In this document: positions 1-7,286 of the stretch, in pieces | Position numbering within the stretch: position 1 is the first letter of the stretch | Layout: every line of letters begins with the position of its first letter | Assembly: GCA_019241095.1 (NCBI GenBank) | Contig: JAFAXJ010000286.1 | Coordinates: 1 to 10,272 of the forward strand | Direction: 5' to 3' | Source: Verrucomicrobiota bacterium | GTDB taxonomy: Bacteria > Verrucomicrobiota > Verrucomicrobiia > Chthoniobacterales > JAFAMB01 | DNA length: 10,272 bases | Made by a program: the position numbers and the translations under genes | The notes under the pieces: generated by a model | Databases searched by the model: none | Told to the model about the DNA's origin: nothing | The model's input: the letters and a program-made list of their open reading frames with translations, nothing else

Positions 1-1147
1 GAGGCGTCAGTTGTCGAAGGTCCAGGTCGATATCGATCCGCGGGTGCGAACTTCGCAACTAACTTTCGCCGCGCGGCAAATGGTCGAACTCGCAAAGGCG
101 TTAGCATTGGAAGAGAGGACCGAGAAACGACTTATTATCCTCCTGGACGAACCCACATCAGTTTTGGAACAGCGCGAGATTGACGTGTTATTTTCGCGCG
201 TTCGTGCTCTCAAAAGTCGAGCTAGTTTTGTCTTCGTTTCACATAGGTTGGATGAGGTATTGGCCTTAAGTGATCGGGTCTACGTCATGAAGGATGGTAA
301 AGTAGTCACGGAGAAGAGGGCAGACACGACGAGCGTTCCTGAATTACACCAACTCATGGTAGGACGAGACCTCCACGCCGAATACTATCGTGAATCTAAA
401 CAGATAGCTCCACAGAAAACGGCGGTGATCGAGGCTCAGAATCTAAGTGTCGCAGGCGCCTATCATCATGTCGATTTTCGGGTTCACAAAGGGGAAGTAC
501 TTGGCATTGCCGGCGTAATCGGTTCCGGCCGGGAAGAACTGACACGAACACTGTTTGGTTTTCTTCCTCAAACCAGCGGTACACTCTCTATTAATGGCCG
601 GAAGGTTCGATTATCTTCCCCCTCTCAAGCAGCTGATCTTGGCATGGGTTATTTGCCGCGCGAAAGAAGAGTAGAGGGATTAGTTCTTCCATTATCCATA
701 ACTCTGAACATCACGCTTGCTAAACTGTCGACGGTATTGGAACGCGGCTCGACGATTAACTTGCGACGAGAGCGGCAGTTGGCCGAAAGCTGGGTCGGCA
801 AGTTGCACGTCAGGACTCGGAATATCGATACTCTTTGCCTGTACCTCAGCGGTGGCAACCAACAAAAAGTGGTGCTGAGCAAATGGATGAATGCTCAAGC
901 GTCTATTCTAATATTTGATCATCCTACGCGGGGATTGGACGTTGGAGCCAAGGAAGAGGTATACGAACTGATACGCCATTTGTCGCAGCAAGGAATAGCA
1001 ATTGTTTTGACTGCAGACACTCTGGAAGAAACCATAGGGTTATGCCACAACATACTGGTTATGCGTGATGGCGAAATTACCGCACGCTTCCAGGCACCTC
1101 CGGGAGCTAAGCCGTCGCAAGTTGATTTGATCCGCTTTATGGTATGA
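1..1147 (+). CDS. Sugar ABC transporter ATP-binding protein (RbsA/MglA-like), 5'-truncated by the window edge
   Basis: Cytoplasmic ATPase that powers import of a sugar or polyol through the permease encoded next. The reading frame is open to the left edge. About 381 residues are present against roughly 500 in the RbsA/MglA/XylG family, so about 120 N-terminal residues, including the first Walker A motif, lie outside. A TTG at 11 is in frame but falls in mid-domain and is not a credible start. Seen in the first domain are QMVELAKAL (the usual degenerate signature), Walker B LLDEPTS (about 140-160) and the H-loop SHRLDEV. The second domain has a Walker A region GVIGSGREEL without the lysine, as is normal for this family, then signature LSGGNQQKVVLSKW and Walker B IFDHPTRGLDVGAKEE. 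In that Walker B the expected catalytic glutamate is histidine (codon 920-922). The stop overlaps the permease start in ATGA, implying translational coupling. Family assignment is firm; the substrate is unknown. Confidence 0.95.
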   Translation, partial: RRQLSKVQVDIDPRVRTSQLTFAARQMVELAKALALEERTEKRLIILLDEPTSVLEQREIDVLFSRVRALKSRASFVFVSHRLDEVLALSDRVYVMKDGKVVTEKRADTTSVPELHQLMVGRDLHAEYYRESKQIAPQKTAVIEAQNLSVAGAYHHVDFRVHKGEVLGIAGVIGSGREELTRTLFGFLPQTSGTLSINGRKVRLSSPSQAADLGMGYLPRERRVEGLVLPLSITLNITLAKLSTVLERGSTINLRRERQLAESWVGKLHVRTRNIDTLCLYLSGGNQQKVVLSKWMNAQASILIFDHPTRGLDVGAKEEVYELIRHLSQQGIAIVLTADTLEETIGLCHNILVMRDGEITARFQAPPGAKPSQVDLIRFMV

Positions 1148-2124
1148 CACCAAGCGATCATCTTCCTGGGCGCAGTTACCGGGCTGTGGTGACTAATAGA
1201 GTTCGCTCTTTTGCGCCTTTGTTGTTGCTGACGACATTAGTCATCCTGATAGGGATAACAACGCGGGGCTTTCTTTCTGTAGAAACCTTGGTTGGGGTTG
1301 TTGCCGATACAGCCGTCTTATTCACGTTAGCCGCAGGGGTGACGTTTGTTGTGATTTTGGGCGGAATCGATCTATCCATTCAAGCGGTAGCCTCTTTCAG
1401 CAGTGTTGTTATCGCCCTTATGCTGCCCAATGCCGGTTACTGGGCGTTTCCTGTTACTTTGATTCTTGGATTATTCATTGGGGCTTTCAGCGGAATCGTG
1501 CACGTTCGGCTGCGAATTCCTTCTTTCATTGTGACTTTGGCGACAGGCGGAGTTGTCTCAGCCGCCGCTCTGCTCCTGTCCCAGGCAAGATCGATCACAA
1601 TAGGTGCAAGAGGACGCGAATTTTTCAAATGGAGTACAGGGACGAACTTTGGCTTGCCTGACGTTATTTTCATCGGAGCGGTTACCGCTTTGCTCGGCAT
1701 ATTCGTTCAACGCTATACGCCCTTTGGCCGGTATAGTATCGCCATTGGAGCAGGTGAAGCAGCGACCTGGGCCTCCGGAGTGAAAGTGGATCGCCAGAAA
1801 ATAATTGCTTACTCACTGTCTGCCAGTTTCGCCGCTTTGGCAGGTATTTTACTGGCTGGCCGTTTGAGCAGCGGTTCTCCCACGCTCGCAAATGAATTAT
1901 TGCTACCCGCGATCGCATCCGTTGTGGTCGGAGGAACAGCCATTACAGGAGGCGCGGGCGGGATCGAGAGGACCGTGATAGGAGCGTTGATCATATCTGT
2001 CGTGCGAGTCGGTATGACTTTCATCGGAGTGAATATCTTCGCCCAGCAGATTGTTTTTGGCATTGTTTTGATTATGGCTGTGGCCGTGACGATCGACCGA
2101 ACAAAGATACTGATAGTCAAATGA
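1144..2124 (+). CDS. Sugar ABC transporter permease (RbsC-like, BPD_transp_2 family)
   Basis: Inner-membrane channel subunit of the importer powered by the preceding ATPase. It has 326 residues, typical for RbsC/XylH/AraH-type permeases, and is strongly hydrophobic throughout, with a short cytoplasmic N-terminus before the first membrane segment (about residues 23-45). Family landmarks are the GGIDLSI motif near residue 74, the cytoplasmic coupling loop around GAGEAATWASGVKVDRQKI (about 200-220) that contacts the ATPase, and the C-terminal SVVVGGTAITGGAGGIERTVIGA stretch (split here by a few residues at most from the family pattern) followed by further membrane helices ending in a short basic tail. 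The ATG lies inside the ATPase stop codon (4-base overlap), with no Shine-Dalgarno sequence, so reinitiation by ribosomes finishing the upstream gene is likely. The substrate cannot be read from the sequence. The adjacent dehydrogenase suggests a sugar or polyol. Confidence 0.95.
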   Translation: MTPSDHLPGRSYRAVVTNRVRSFAPLLLLTTLVILIGITTRGFLSVETLVGVVADTAVLFTLAAGVTFVVILGGIDLSIQAVASFSSVVIALMLPNAGYWAFPVTLILGLFIGAFSGIVHVRLRIPSFIVTLATGGVVSAAALLLSQARSITIGARGREFFKWSTGTNFGLPDVIFIGAVTALLGIFVQRYTPFGRYSIAIGAGEAATWASGVKVDRQKIIAYSLSASFAALAGILLAGRLSSGSPTLANELLLPAIASVVVGGTAITGGAGGIERTVIGALIISVVRVGMTFIGVNIFAQQIVFGIVLIMAVAVTIDRTKILIVK

Positions 2125-2130
2125 TGAATT

Positions 2131-2140
2131 CACAATTGTG
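2131..2140. repeat. 10-base perfect palindrome in the permease-SDR gap
   Basis: The sequence CACAATTGTG is its own reverse complement and lies in the 33-base gap between permease stop and SDR start. The flanks (ATT on the left, CGAA on the right) continue the symmetry only with an offset. The size and AT-centred form resemble half-sites of LacI- or DeoR-type sugar regulators, but a 10-base palindrome can occur by chance, so an operator role is only a possibility. Confidence 0.3.
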
Positions 2141-2157
2141 CGAACCGAAAATTAATT

Positions 2158-2949
2158 ATGGATCTGGATCTTAAAGAAAAGGTAGCAGTCATTACAGGCG
2201 GCAGTATAGGAATCGGTCTCGCAGTGGGGGAAGCCTTAGCCGCCGAAGGAGTTCACCTCGTTCTTGTGGCACGGCAACCAGAGCGTCTGCATGCCGAAGC
2301 AGCGCGAATCACCGATAATTTCAAGGTGCGCGCCCTCGGTGTAGTAGCGGATGTTGCACAACCGACCGGTATTGCCGAAGTGGTAAGCACGACCGAGAAT
2401 GAGTTCGGGGGAGCCGACATTCTTATTAACAATGCCGGCACAGGAAGCAATGAGACTGTGATGGATGCGCCTGACGAAAAATGGCAGTATTACTGGGACC
2501 TTCACGTCATGGCGGCAGTGCGATTAACACGCGGTCTAGTCCCGTTCATGCGCCAGCGCGGCGGGGGTGTCATTCTGCATAACGCTTCGATATGTGCCGT
2601 GCAGCCTTTATGGTACGAACCAATCTATAATGTAACCAAGGCAGCGTTAATGATGTTTTCTAAGACGCTGGCCAACGAGTTGATCAAGGATAATATTCGA
2701 GTGAATACGATAAATCCTGGTCTGATCCTGACACCCGACTGGATCAAAACTGCTAAACAATTGACAGCTGATACGGGAGGTGACTGGGAGGGACATCTAG
2801 CTTCGATCGCGCGAGAGTACGCACCAATTGATCGTTTCGGGACGCCCGAGGAACTTGCTGCGTTTTTTGTTTTCCTTTGTTCAAAACGCGCAAGTTATAG
2901 CGTGGGTTCAACTTACTTTGTCGATGGCGGAATGCTAAAGGTAGTCTGA
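2158..2949 (+). CDS. SDR-family NAD(P)-dependent oxidoreductase
   Basis: Classical short-chain dehydrogenase/reductase, 263 residues, cytoplasmic. A one-domain Rossmann fold is indicated by the cofactor motif TGGSIGIG (residues 13-20), NNAG (91-94), catalytic Ser144, and the Tyr157-x-x-x-Lys161 motif (YNVTK) at the standard 13-residue spacing from the serine. A PG motif after the active site (INPGLILTPDW) and the C-terminal VDGG complete the pattern. Arg39 follows the second beta strand where an acidic residue would mark NAD preference, so NADP use is possible but unproven. The helix position that usually carries the tetrad asparagine appears to be His116 (WDLHVMAA). The gene starts 33 bases after the permease stop on the same strand, so it is probably co-transcribed and may oxidise the imported sugar or polyol. 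No clear ribosome-binding site precedes the ATG. The family is certain; the substrate is not. Confidence 0.95.
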   Translation: MDLDLKEKVAVITGGSIGIGLAVGEALAAEGVHLVLVARQPERLHAEAARITDNFKVRALGVVADVAQPTGIAEVVSTTENEFGGADILINNAGTGSNETVMDAPDEKWQYYWDLHVMAAVRLTRGLVPFMRQRGGGVILHNASICAVQPLWYEPIYNVTKAALMMFSKTLANELIKDNIRVNTINPGLILTPDWIKTAKQLTADTGGDWEGHLASIAREYAPIDRFGTPEELAAFFVFLCSKRASYSVGSTYFVDGGMLKVV

Positions 2950-2997
2950 TAATCGAAAAGCGAAGCTGGTAAAGTCACCTTCTGAGGCGACCCGCTA

Positions 2998-3014
2998 TGC
3001 CGGCTTAACCGGCA
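2998..3014. terminator. Putative bidirectional terminator hairpin between convergent genes
   Basis: TGCCGG (2998-3003) and CCGGCA (3009-3014) form a perfect 6-base-pair stem around a CTTAA loop. It sits 48 bases after the SDR stop and 22 bases beyond the FUSC stop on the opposite strand, exactly where a shared terminator for two convergent transcripts would be expected. The flanks are not long T-runs (GGTTTCTGT on the plus strand; no clear run on the minus strand), so termination efficiency is uncertain. Confidence 0.5.
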
Positions 3015-3036
3015 GGTTTCTGTACCGAGCTCAATG

Positions 3037-5265
3037 CTAAAGAGCGTAATCTCCCCAGAACCGCCTATCAGCAAGGGTAGGAACTAGCTCGCTGCATCTG
3101 CTAAGCGACTCCACGACGGCATGGTAGCGATCTACCAGTTCGAGTAGCCGCACCGGTGCTTCCAGAGCCTCGTGCTGCAAAATCCGGTTTTGCCGGATCA
3201 CTTCGAGTGCCTGATCCAACTTGTCGAGCGCTCCATGCAATCGAGGAAATTCTCGTGAGCTATCGTTTTCGTGGAAGCATTCGATAAACCCGTCCAATAA
3301 CTGACAGATTTCCACCTCAATGCTCTCAAGCTCCGGCCTAAGAATTGGTGCGGTTGGCTCAGGGAGTTGCCCGCTTCGCGAAACTACCACCCCCAGGCGG
3401 GAGGCGGCTATTTGCAATTCGCGAATGAATGCGTCCAGGCGTTTCAGGTCCTCTCTCCTGAACCCGGGATTCCGCATTTGGCCAGTTATTTGAATCGTTT
3501 CAATCGTGAGGAGAGTCAGTTGCGTCTCGATCTTTTCCCGATTAGGGTCTCCTCGAACCAGGGCTTTCATCTGACCGAGCATTTTAAGAATATCACCTCG
3601 GACTACCCCCTGAGGCAAAGTAGGCCAGAGAAGCCTTCCTGCAATCGAGGCTATGCTCAATCCAAACAACATGCCGGAGAAAGTGTCGATGATTGTTTGA
3701 GCTGGCACCACCGTTTGCGGATTGAGCCCAACGAAGGAGCTGATCGATAGGAGCACAATATTTCTCGGGAATGTCATCCCAGCGACTCTTGCGGTAAAAA
3801 AGCCGAACGCGAACAGAATGAAGAAGAGCGCAACATTCATCACTAAATAAGTGGCGAGAAAAGGCGTGGCTAACATCAGAAAGCAGGCGAGAGCTGCAAA
3901 AAAGAGAGCAGCAAGAAAAAAGTTTTGATGTGCGCGCATGTCCCCGGTTCCCTTGGCCAAAAGAAACGTTTTGCCGGATATGGTTATTACGAACGCGATG
4001 AGCGGAATTCCCGCAGCTCCCGGAGGATTAATCCATTTTAAGAGGACGATTGAGATCACCGCCACCAGACCGCCTTTAATCCCGATTTTGAACCAGAACC
4101 AATCGATCGAAGGAAAGGGATCCCAATGCGGCTTGGGTTGTGAGAGTGGCTGCCGAATACGAGGCAAGCCTTCAGCATAATTGTGGAGATTGTTCAGTTC
4201 ATCACGAATCGATCGCAATGCACCGACTCCTGCGTAGAAGGGTCGGATCGCTGTCATGGGGATTTGGAAAAAAAAATCCTCATTCCTGAGCTCGTTGATC
4301 TTCTCTTCGAGCCTAGCGAATGCTTCGTTCAGATTGCCTTTGCGCAGTTTCTCGCCCGGCGAACGAGGAGCGGTGAGAATGTCAAACTCCTCTGACACCG
4401 CATCCGCGACCATCCGGAGTTCGGTCCGTACTTGAACGAGAACTGTGTTTTCTGAACGGCCTCGATCAAGGTCAAGAGCCGCGTGGAACAGATTCACCAA
4501 CGACACTAACCATTCATTGTAGTGGGAAAGACGAGAGGCAAAAACAGTGCTTTCCCGCGCCCCGGCAGTTAGAAGATTCTTAAGTGCTGCGAGCTGGCTT
4601 CTGAAATCGCTGCGGATCGATTCAACAGCCGGGGGAGCAGGGCCGCCGGTCACAAAAGCATCCAGATGCATTAAGACGAGGGTCCTTATTACACCGAGAG
4701 CGGCCCTTCCAGTCTCTACGAACTCCTCACGTGCATAACGTGGCCACAATATTACGTTAACCAGAAGCGATGCTGCGACTCCCACGAGGATTTCCAGCGT
4801 TCGATCCAGGCCGATTTGCCAGGCGTCAGCCGGTTCGGTAACGCCGTATGTAACCACGACGAGGGTAGTCATCCCAAGCAGAAAATACGCATAGGGAACT
4901 TGACTTGCGGGATACTGGCCAAATTTGTAGCTGGAGAAGGCAATCACAATGAAAAGCACTGGCAGAAGGACTGCGGGCGTAGACGCGTAATCGCCGACAA
5001 GCCACACCCCGATTGCGGCGCCGCTGATTGTTCCCACTGACCGCAGGAAGGCTTTGATGGCAGCCGACCCGACAAACTGCGCTGACATCATCACCAGAAC
5101 AGTAAGAATTGCCCAATTGGCGTGCGGCAGCCGTAGGACCTGCGTCCAATACAAAGCCAAAGTTCCCGCGAACCCGAATTTTATCCCATTCCGTACCCGT
5201 AGATCATCGAAAGCAGAAAAAAGTCTCTCCTTCTTGGCGGGCGCGCTGACAGTTTGAGCAGCCAT
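3037..5265 (-). CDS. FUSC-family inner-membrane efflux protein (AaeB-like)
   Basis: Predicted inner-membrane subunit of a tripartite-like efflux system; characterised relatives (E. coli AaeB) export hydroxylated aromatic acids. It has 742 residues from the chosen start. The layout is the duplicated FUSC plan. A membrane block at about residues 20-180 ends in the family-typical RTLEILVGVAASLLVNVILWP. A long soluble, helix-rich middle follows, then a second membrane block (about 385-560) with TFLLAKGTGDMRAHQNFF and a closing LLWPTLPQG. The C-terminal cytoplasmic tail is helical. The frame stays open 55 codons further upstream, but those residues are arginine-rich, overlap the HlyD gene and do not resemble the family, so the ATG at 5265 (MAAQTVSAP) is preferred. 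It lies 17 bases after the HlyD stop. The order DUF1656-HlyD-FUSC matches aaeXAB. The cargo is unknown, and no outer-membrane partner is in the window. Confidence 0.92.
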   Translation of the reverse strand: MAAQTVSAPAKKERLFSAFDDLRVRNGIKFGFAGTLALYWTQVLRLPHANWAILTVLVMMSAQFVGSAAIKAFLRSVGTISGAAIGVWLVGDYASTPAVLLPVLFIVIAFSSYKFGQYPASQVPYAYFLLGMTTLVVVTYGVTEPADAWQIGLDRTLEILVGVAASLLVNVILWPRYAREEFVETGRAALGVIRTLVLMHLDAFVTGGPAPPAVESIRSDFRSQLAALKNLLTAGARESTVFASRLSHYNEWLVSLVNLFHAALDLDRGRSENTVLVQVRTELRMVADAVSEEFDILTAPRSPGEKLRKGNLNEAFARLEEKINELRNEDFFFQIPMTAIRPFYAGVGALRSIRDELNNLHNYAEGLPRIRQPLSQPKPHWDPFPSIDWFWFKIGIKGGLVAVISIVLLKWINPPGAAGIPLIAFVITISGKTFLLAKGTGDMRAHQNFFLAALFFAALACFLMLATPFLATYLVMNVALFFILFAFGFFTARVAGMTFPRNIVLLSISSFVGLNPQTVVPAQTIIDTFSGMLFGLSIASIAGRLLWPTLPQGVVRGDILKMLGQMKALVRGDPNREKIETQLTLLTIETIQITGQMRNPGFRREDLKRLDAFIRELQIAASRLGVVVSRSGQLPEPTAPILRPELESIEVEICQLLDGFIECFHENDSSREFPRLHGALDKLDQALEVIRQNRILQHEALEAPVRLLELVDRYHAVVESLSRCSELVPTLADRRFWGDYAL

Positions 5266-5282
5266 CGAAACGCCAGACTCGT

Positions 5283-6191
5283 CTACCTCTGAGCGTTTGC
5301 AGGTTGCCCGGGACCGGCAGAGAATTCTCGAGTCATCGCGACGTAAACAGTCTGGCCTATCCGCAATGGAATCGGCGGATCGCCTAAGACGCGCAGGCGG
5401 ACCGGGAATCGTTGGGGCAACCTCACCCAATCAATCGTTTGACTGACGGTTGGCAGCAATTCATTTGGGTCGCTCGCGGAGCCATCCTGAACATAAATTC
5501 CCCAGCCTATGCCTTCCACCACCGCTTCGAAAGGCTGATTGTTAAACCCGAGCGCAGTGATCCGTGCCTTCTGGTTAGGATGGATATGTGGTAACTGGGT
5601 CTCCTTGAAATATCCTGCGATCCAATACGAATTGGTGTCAACCAAAGCCATGAGCTGCTTTCCAGCCGTAACGTATGTGCCTGGGCTAACATTCATGTTC
5701 GTCACGAAACCATTTACCGGAGCAGAGACCTTGGTATAGCTAAGATTCAATTTCGCCAACTCCAGGTTTGCTTTTGCGGAAGCGAGCTGTGCCTGGCCGG
5801 CAGAAAACGTGTCCTGGGCATTTTGAAGATCTTGGAGAGAGTTCACGTGCTGCCTGTAAAGCTCAATCTGACGATCCAGATTTTGTTGCAGTTGCTTCAG
5901 ATTGGCTTCTGCGTTCAATACCTGGCTTTGAGCTATATCAACCTGCGACTTGAAATCTGTTGGATCGATTTCGAATAACAGATCTCCTTTTTGTAATCTT
6001 TGGTTATCAATCACCGTAACGCGAGTGATAGGCCCGGATACCCGCGGGGCGATCCCGACAACGTTAGCGCGCACTTGAGCATCGCGCGTCCAAGGATCCT
6101 GAACGTAACGTTGATATAGCGAGAATGCGGCCCAGCCCGCCAGCAAAAGCACGATCAGGGTGATCGCAAAATTGAAGAGCTTGGCTTTCAA
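5283..6191 (-). CDS. HlyD-family periplasmic adaptor subunit (AaeA/EmrA-like)
   Basis: Membrane-fusion protein linking the FUSC inner-membrane protein across the periplasm. It has 302 residues. An N-terminal anchor (about residues 8-28) is followed by DPWTRDAQVRANVVGIAPRVSG, the usual entry into the first lipoyl half-domain. Then comes a Gln/Leu-rich coiled-coil hairpin (about 80-150), the second lipoyl half (YTKVSAPVNGFVTNMNVSPG, about 152-171) and a beta-barrel region. LLPTVSQTIDWVRLPQRFPV near residues 245-264 is characteristic of the AaeA/EmrA branch. The start is a TTG that shares bases with the DUF1656 stop (TTGA, a 4-base overlap). No other start occurs before the membrane anchor, so coupled translation from the upstream gene is likely. 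It is followed 17 bases later by the FUSC gene. Family and role are confident; the cargo is not. Confidence 0.93.
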   Translation of the reverse strand: MKAKLFNFAITLIVLLLAGWAAFSLYQRYVQDPWTRDAQVRANVVGIAPRVSGPITRVTVIDNQRLQKGDLLFEIDPTDFKSQVDIAQSQVLNAEANLKQLQQNLDRQIELYRQHVNSLQDLQNAQDTFSAGQAQLASAKANLELAKLNLSYTKVSAPVNGFVTNMNVSPGTYVTAGKQLMALVDTNSYWIAGYFKETQLPHIHPNQKARITALGFNNQPFEAVVEGIGWGIYVQDGSASDPNELLPTVSQTIDWVRLPQRFPVRLRVLGDPPIPLRIGQTVYVAMTREFSAGPGQPANAQR

Positions 6192-6412
6192 GGTGAGAAT
6201 GCAATCCCGATAAGACTGCTAAACAATACAAAAAGACCCAAAAAGAAAAGAGGAAGATGCCAAACGTGCCGAACCAGCCCGGTGCTTTCCATGAGAGCGA
6301 CAACCAGCCACGCACTAATGAATCCCAAAAATCCGATCACTACGTTCCAGGGGAAAAGAAAATCCATGACTCTCAGCTCAGGCTGGTTCAATGCTAGAGC
6401 GATCAAACTCAT
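6188..6412 (-). CDS. DUF1656 small membrane protein (AaeX-like)
   Basis: Small inner-membrane protein of 74 residues with two hydrophobic segments (about 20-42 and 52-72) joined by a short loop containing STGLVRHVWHLPLFF. The VWHxxLF core is the hallmark of DUF1656/AaeX. Its biochemical role is not established, but it is commonly encoded with HlyD and FUSC partners, as here. The ATG at 6412 gives close to the usual family length (about 67). A second ATG at 6367 would remove residues before the first helix and is less likely. It is the first gene of a tight three-gene unit, starts 147 bases after the O-methyltransferase stop, and overlaps the next gene by 4 bases. No clear ribosome-binding site is visible. 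Confidence 0.9.
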   Translation of the reverse strand: MSLIALALNQPELRVMDFLFPWNVVIGFLGFISAWLVVALMESTGLVRHVWHLPLFFLGLFVLFSSLIGIAFSP

Positions 6413-6559
6413 ATCGCTGATGTATCTTTTGAGGCAGAAAAATCGAGGCTATTTCGTACTCAATATTTCGCGATGCCGCTCAGCCAATCCTGAGACACCA
6501 GCAATGTTCCGGCTGTCAAACGCTCGCCGGCATCCTCAAATATCCCGTGGACATGACGG
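6413..6559 (-). other. Intergenic gap upstream of the efflux module
   Basis: This 147-base gap between the O-methyltransferase stop and the DUF1656 start is the longest in the minus-strand block, so it is the likeliest place for a separate promoter for the efflux genes. A perfect TTGACA (minus strand, 6514-6519) is present, but no acceptable -10 hexamer lies 16-18 bases beyond it, so I do not call a promoter. It also carries one arm (6479-6492) of the 14-base inverted repeat whose other arm lies upstream of the methyltransferase gene. Confidence 0.4.
6479..6492. repeat. Inverted repeat arm, downstream of the O-methyltransferase gene
   Basis: CTCAGCCAATCCTG is the exact reverse complement of CAGGATTGGCTGAG at 7230-7243. 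This arm lies 68 bases beyond the methyltransferase stop. With its partner it brackets that single gene. The homology ends abruptly on both sides. Confidence 0.5.
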
Positions 6560-7213
6560 TTAGCGTTTAAAAGAAATAGTCAGGCCGTCCATACCCCTCC
6601 GGCGCAAAGCAGGCACGACAATTGAAACAAGGTCTTCACGAGCCGCCACGGTCTGGTTGTACTGTCCCGTTCCCGACGGCGGCGAATCATCTAAGTTAGA
6701 TCTCCGTAAAGTATTATCTGCCAGGATTAATCCTCCCTTCCGAACCAGCGGGAAGGCCTGGCTCAGGTAGTTGGAATAGTTATCCTTATCAGCGTCTATA
6801 AAAAGTAGATCGAATGAATCAGTTTTCTCCTTAACAAGGGTTGCAATCGAATCAAGTCCAGGACCCACTCTGATTTCGACATAATTGCTCAGGCCGGCAT
6901 TATCCAGGTTCTCGCGCGCCACCTTCGCGTGATGCGGATCGACTTCCAATGAAATTATCTTTCCGTCGGGCGGCAGCGCGCGCGCCAGCCAGATTGTGCT
7001 ATATCCGCCCAAGGTCCCGATTTCCAGAATTCGTTTAGCGCCGATTGCAAGCGCTAGCACCTGCAGGAGTTTTCCTTGTGAAGCTGAAATATTAATTTCA
7101 GGCAAGCCATTCGTCCGCATTGCATTGAAGGTTTCCTGCAACGCGGAATCCTCAGCGGCGAAAAGCTGTTCAATATAGTTCAAATAGCGAAGGTTTAGAT
7201 CGTCCTCTTCCAT
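6560..7213 (-). CDS. Class I SAM-dependent O-methyltransferase (catechol/caffeoyl-CoA type)
   Basis: Cytoplasmic enzyme expected to transfer a methyl group from S-adenosylmethionine to a hydroxyl, usually on a catechol-like ring, with a divalent metal. It has 217 residues, normal for the bacterial Methyltransf_3 family. Visible motifs are the SAM-binding EIGTLGGYST (residues 64-73), the acidic ribose-binding strand SLEVDP (88-93, Glu90), FIDADKDNY with metal-ligand candidate Asp140, and ADN with Asp166-Asn167 as the other predicted ligands. The C-terminus DGLTISFKR matches the family ending. The metal site therefore looks intact. It lies 73 bases after the ClC stop and 147 bases before the DUF1656 gene, all on one strand. 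Its position next to an AaeXAB-like pump suggests that an aromatic substrate is methylated and/or exported, but that is inference from order alone. No strong ribosome-binding site precedes the ATG at 7213. Confidence 0.93.
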   Translation of the reverse strand: MEEDDLNLRYLNYIEQLFAAEDSALQETFNAMRTNGLPEINISASQGKLLQVLALAIGAKRILEIGTLGGYSTIWLARALPPDGKIISLEVDPHHAKVARENLDNAGLSNYVEIRVGPGLDSIATLVKEKTDSFDLLFIDADKDNYSNYLSQAFPLVRKGGLILADNTLRRSNLDDSPPSGTGQYNQTVAAREDLVSIVVPALRRRGMDGLTISFKR

Positions 7214-7229
7214 TGTTCAGCGGATCGCC

Positions 7230-7243
7230 CAGGATTGGCTGAG
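7230..7243. repeat. Inverted repeat arm, upstream of the O-methyltransferase gene
   Basis: CAGGATTGGCTGAG lies 17 bases upstream of the methyltransferase start (in its own direction), inside the 73-base gap after the ClC gene. It is the exact reverse complement of the arm at 6479-6492. Its position just before a start codon would suit a protein-binding site or a remnant of an inserted segment; the sequence alone does not decide. Confidence 0.5.
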
Positions 7244-7286
7244 AGTCAAAGGGAAGCGGTGCGGATCTTAATGGCGTCAACGGAGA

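Noticed and set aside
11..1147. TTG at 11 as the true start of the ABC ATPase
   Set aside because: The frame continues open to the window edge, and the protein would begin in mid-domain, without the first Walker A motif that the family requires.
3367..3750. Plus-strand open frame of 127 codons
   Set aside because: It lies entirely within the FUSC gene on the other strand and its product shows no family resemblance; it is a shadow frame.
5266..5430. N-terminal extension of the FUSC reading frame by 55 codons
   Set aside because: It overlaps the HlyD coding region, is rich in arginine and cysteine unlike the family, and an ATG at 5265 gives a normal N-terminus just before the first membrane block.
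6491..6519. Perfect TTGACA -35 hexamer upstream of the DUF1656 gene
   Set aside because: No reasonable -10 hexamer occurs at 16-18 bases; the sequence there (GTCTCA or TCTCAG) matches TATAAT poorly.
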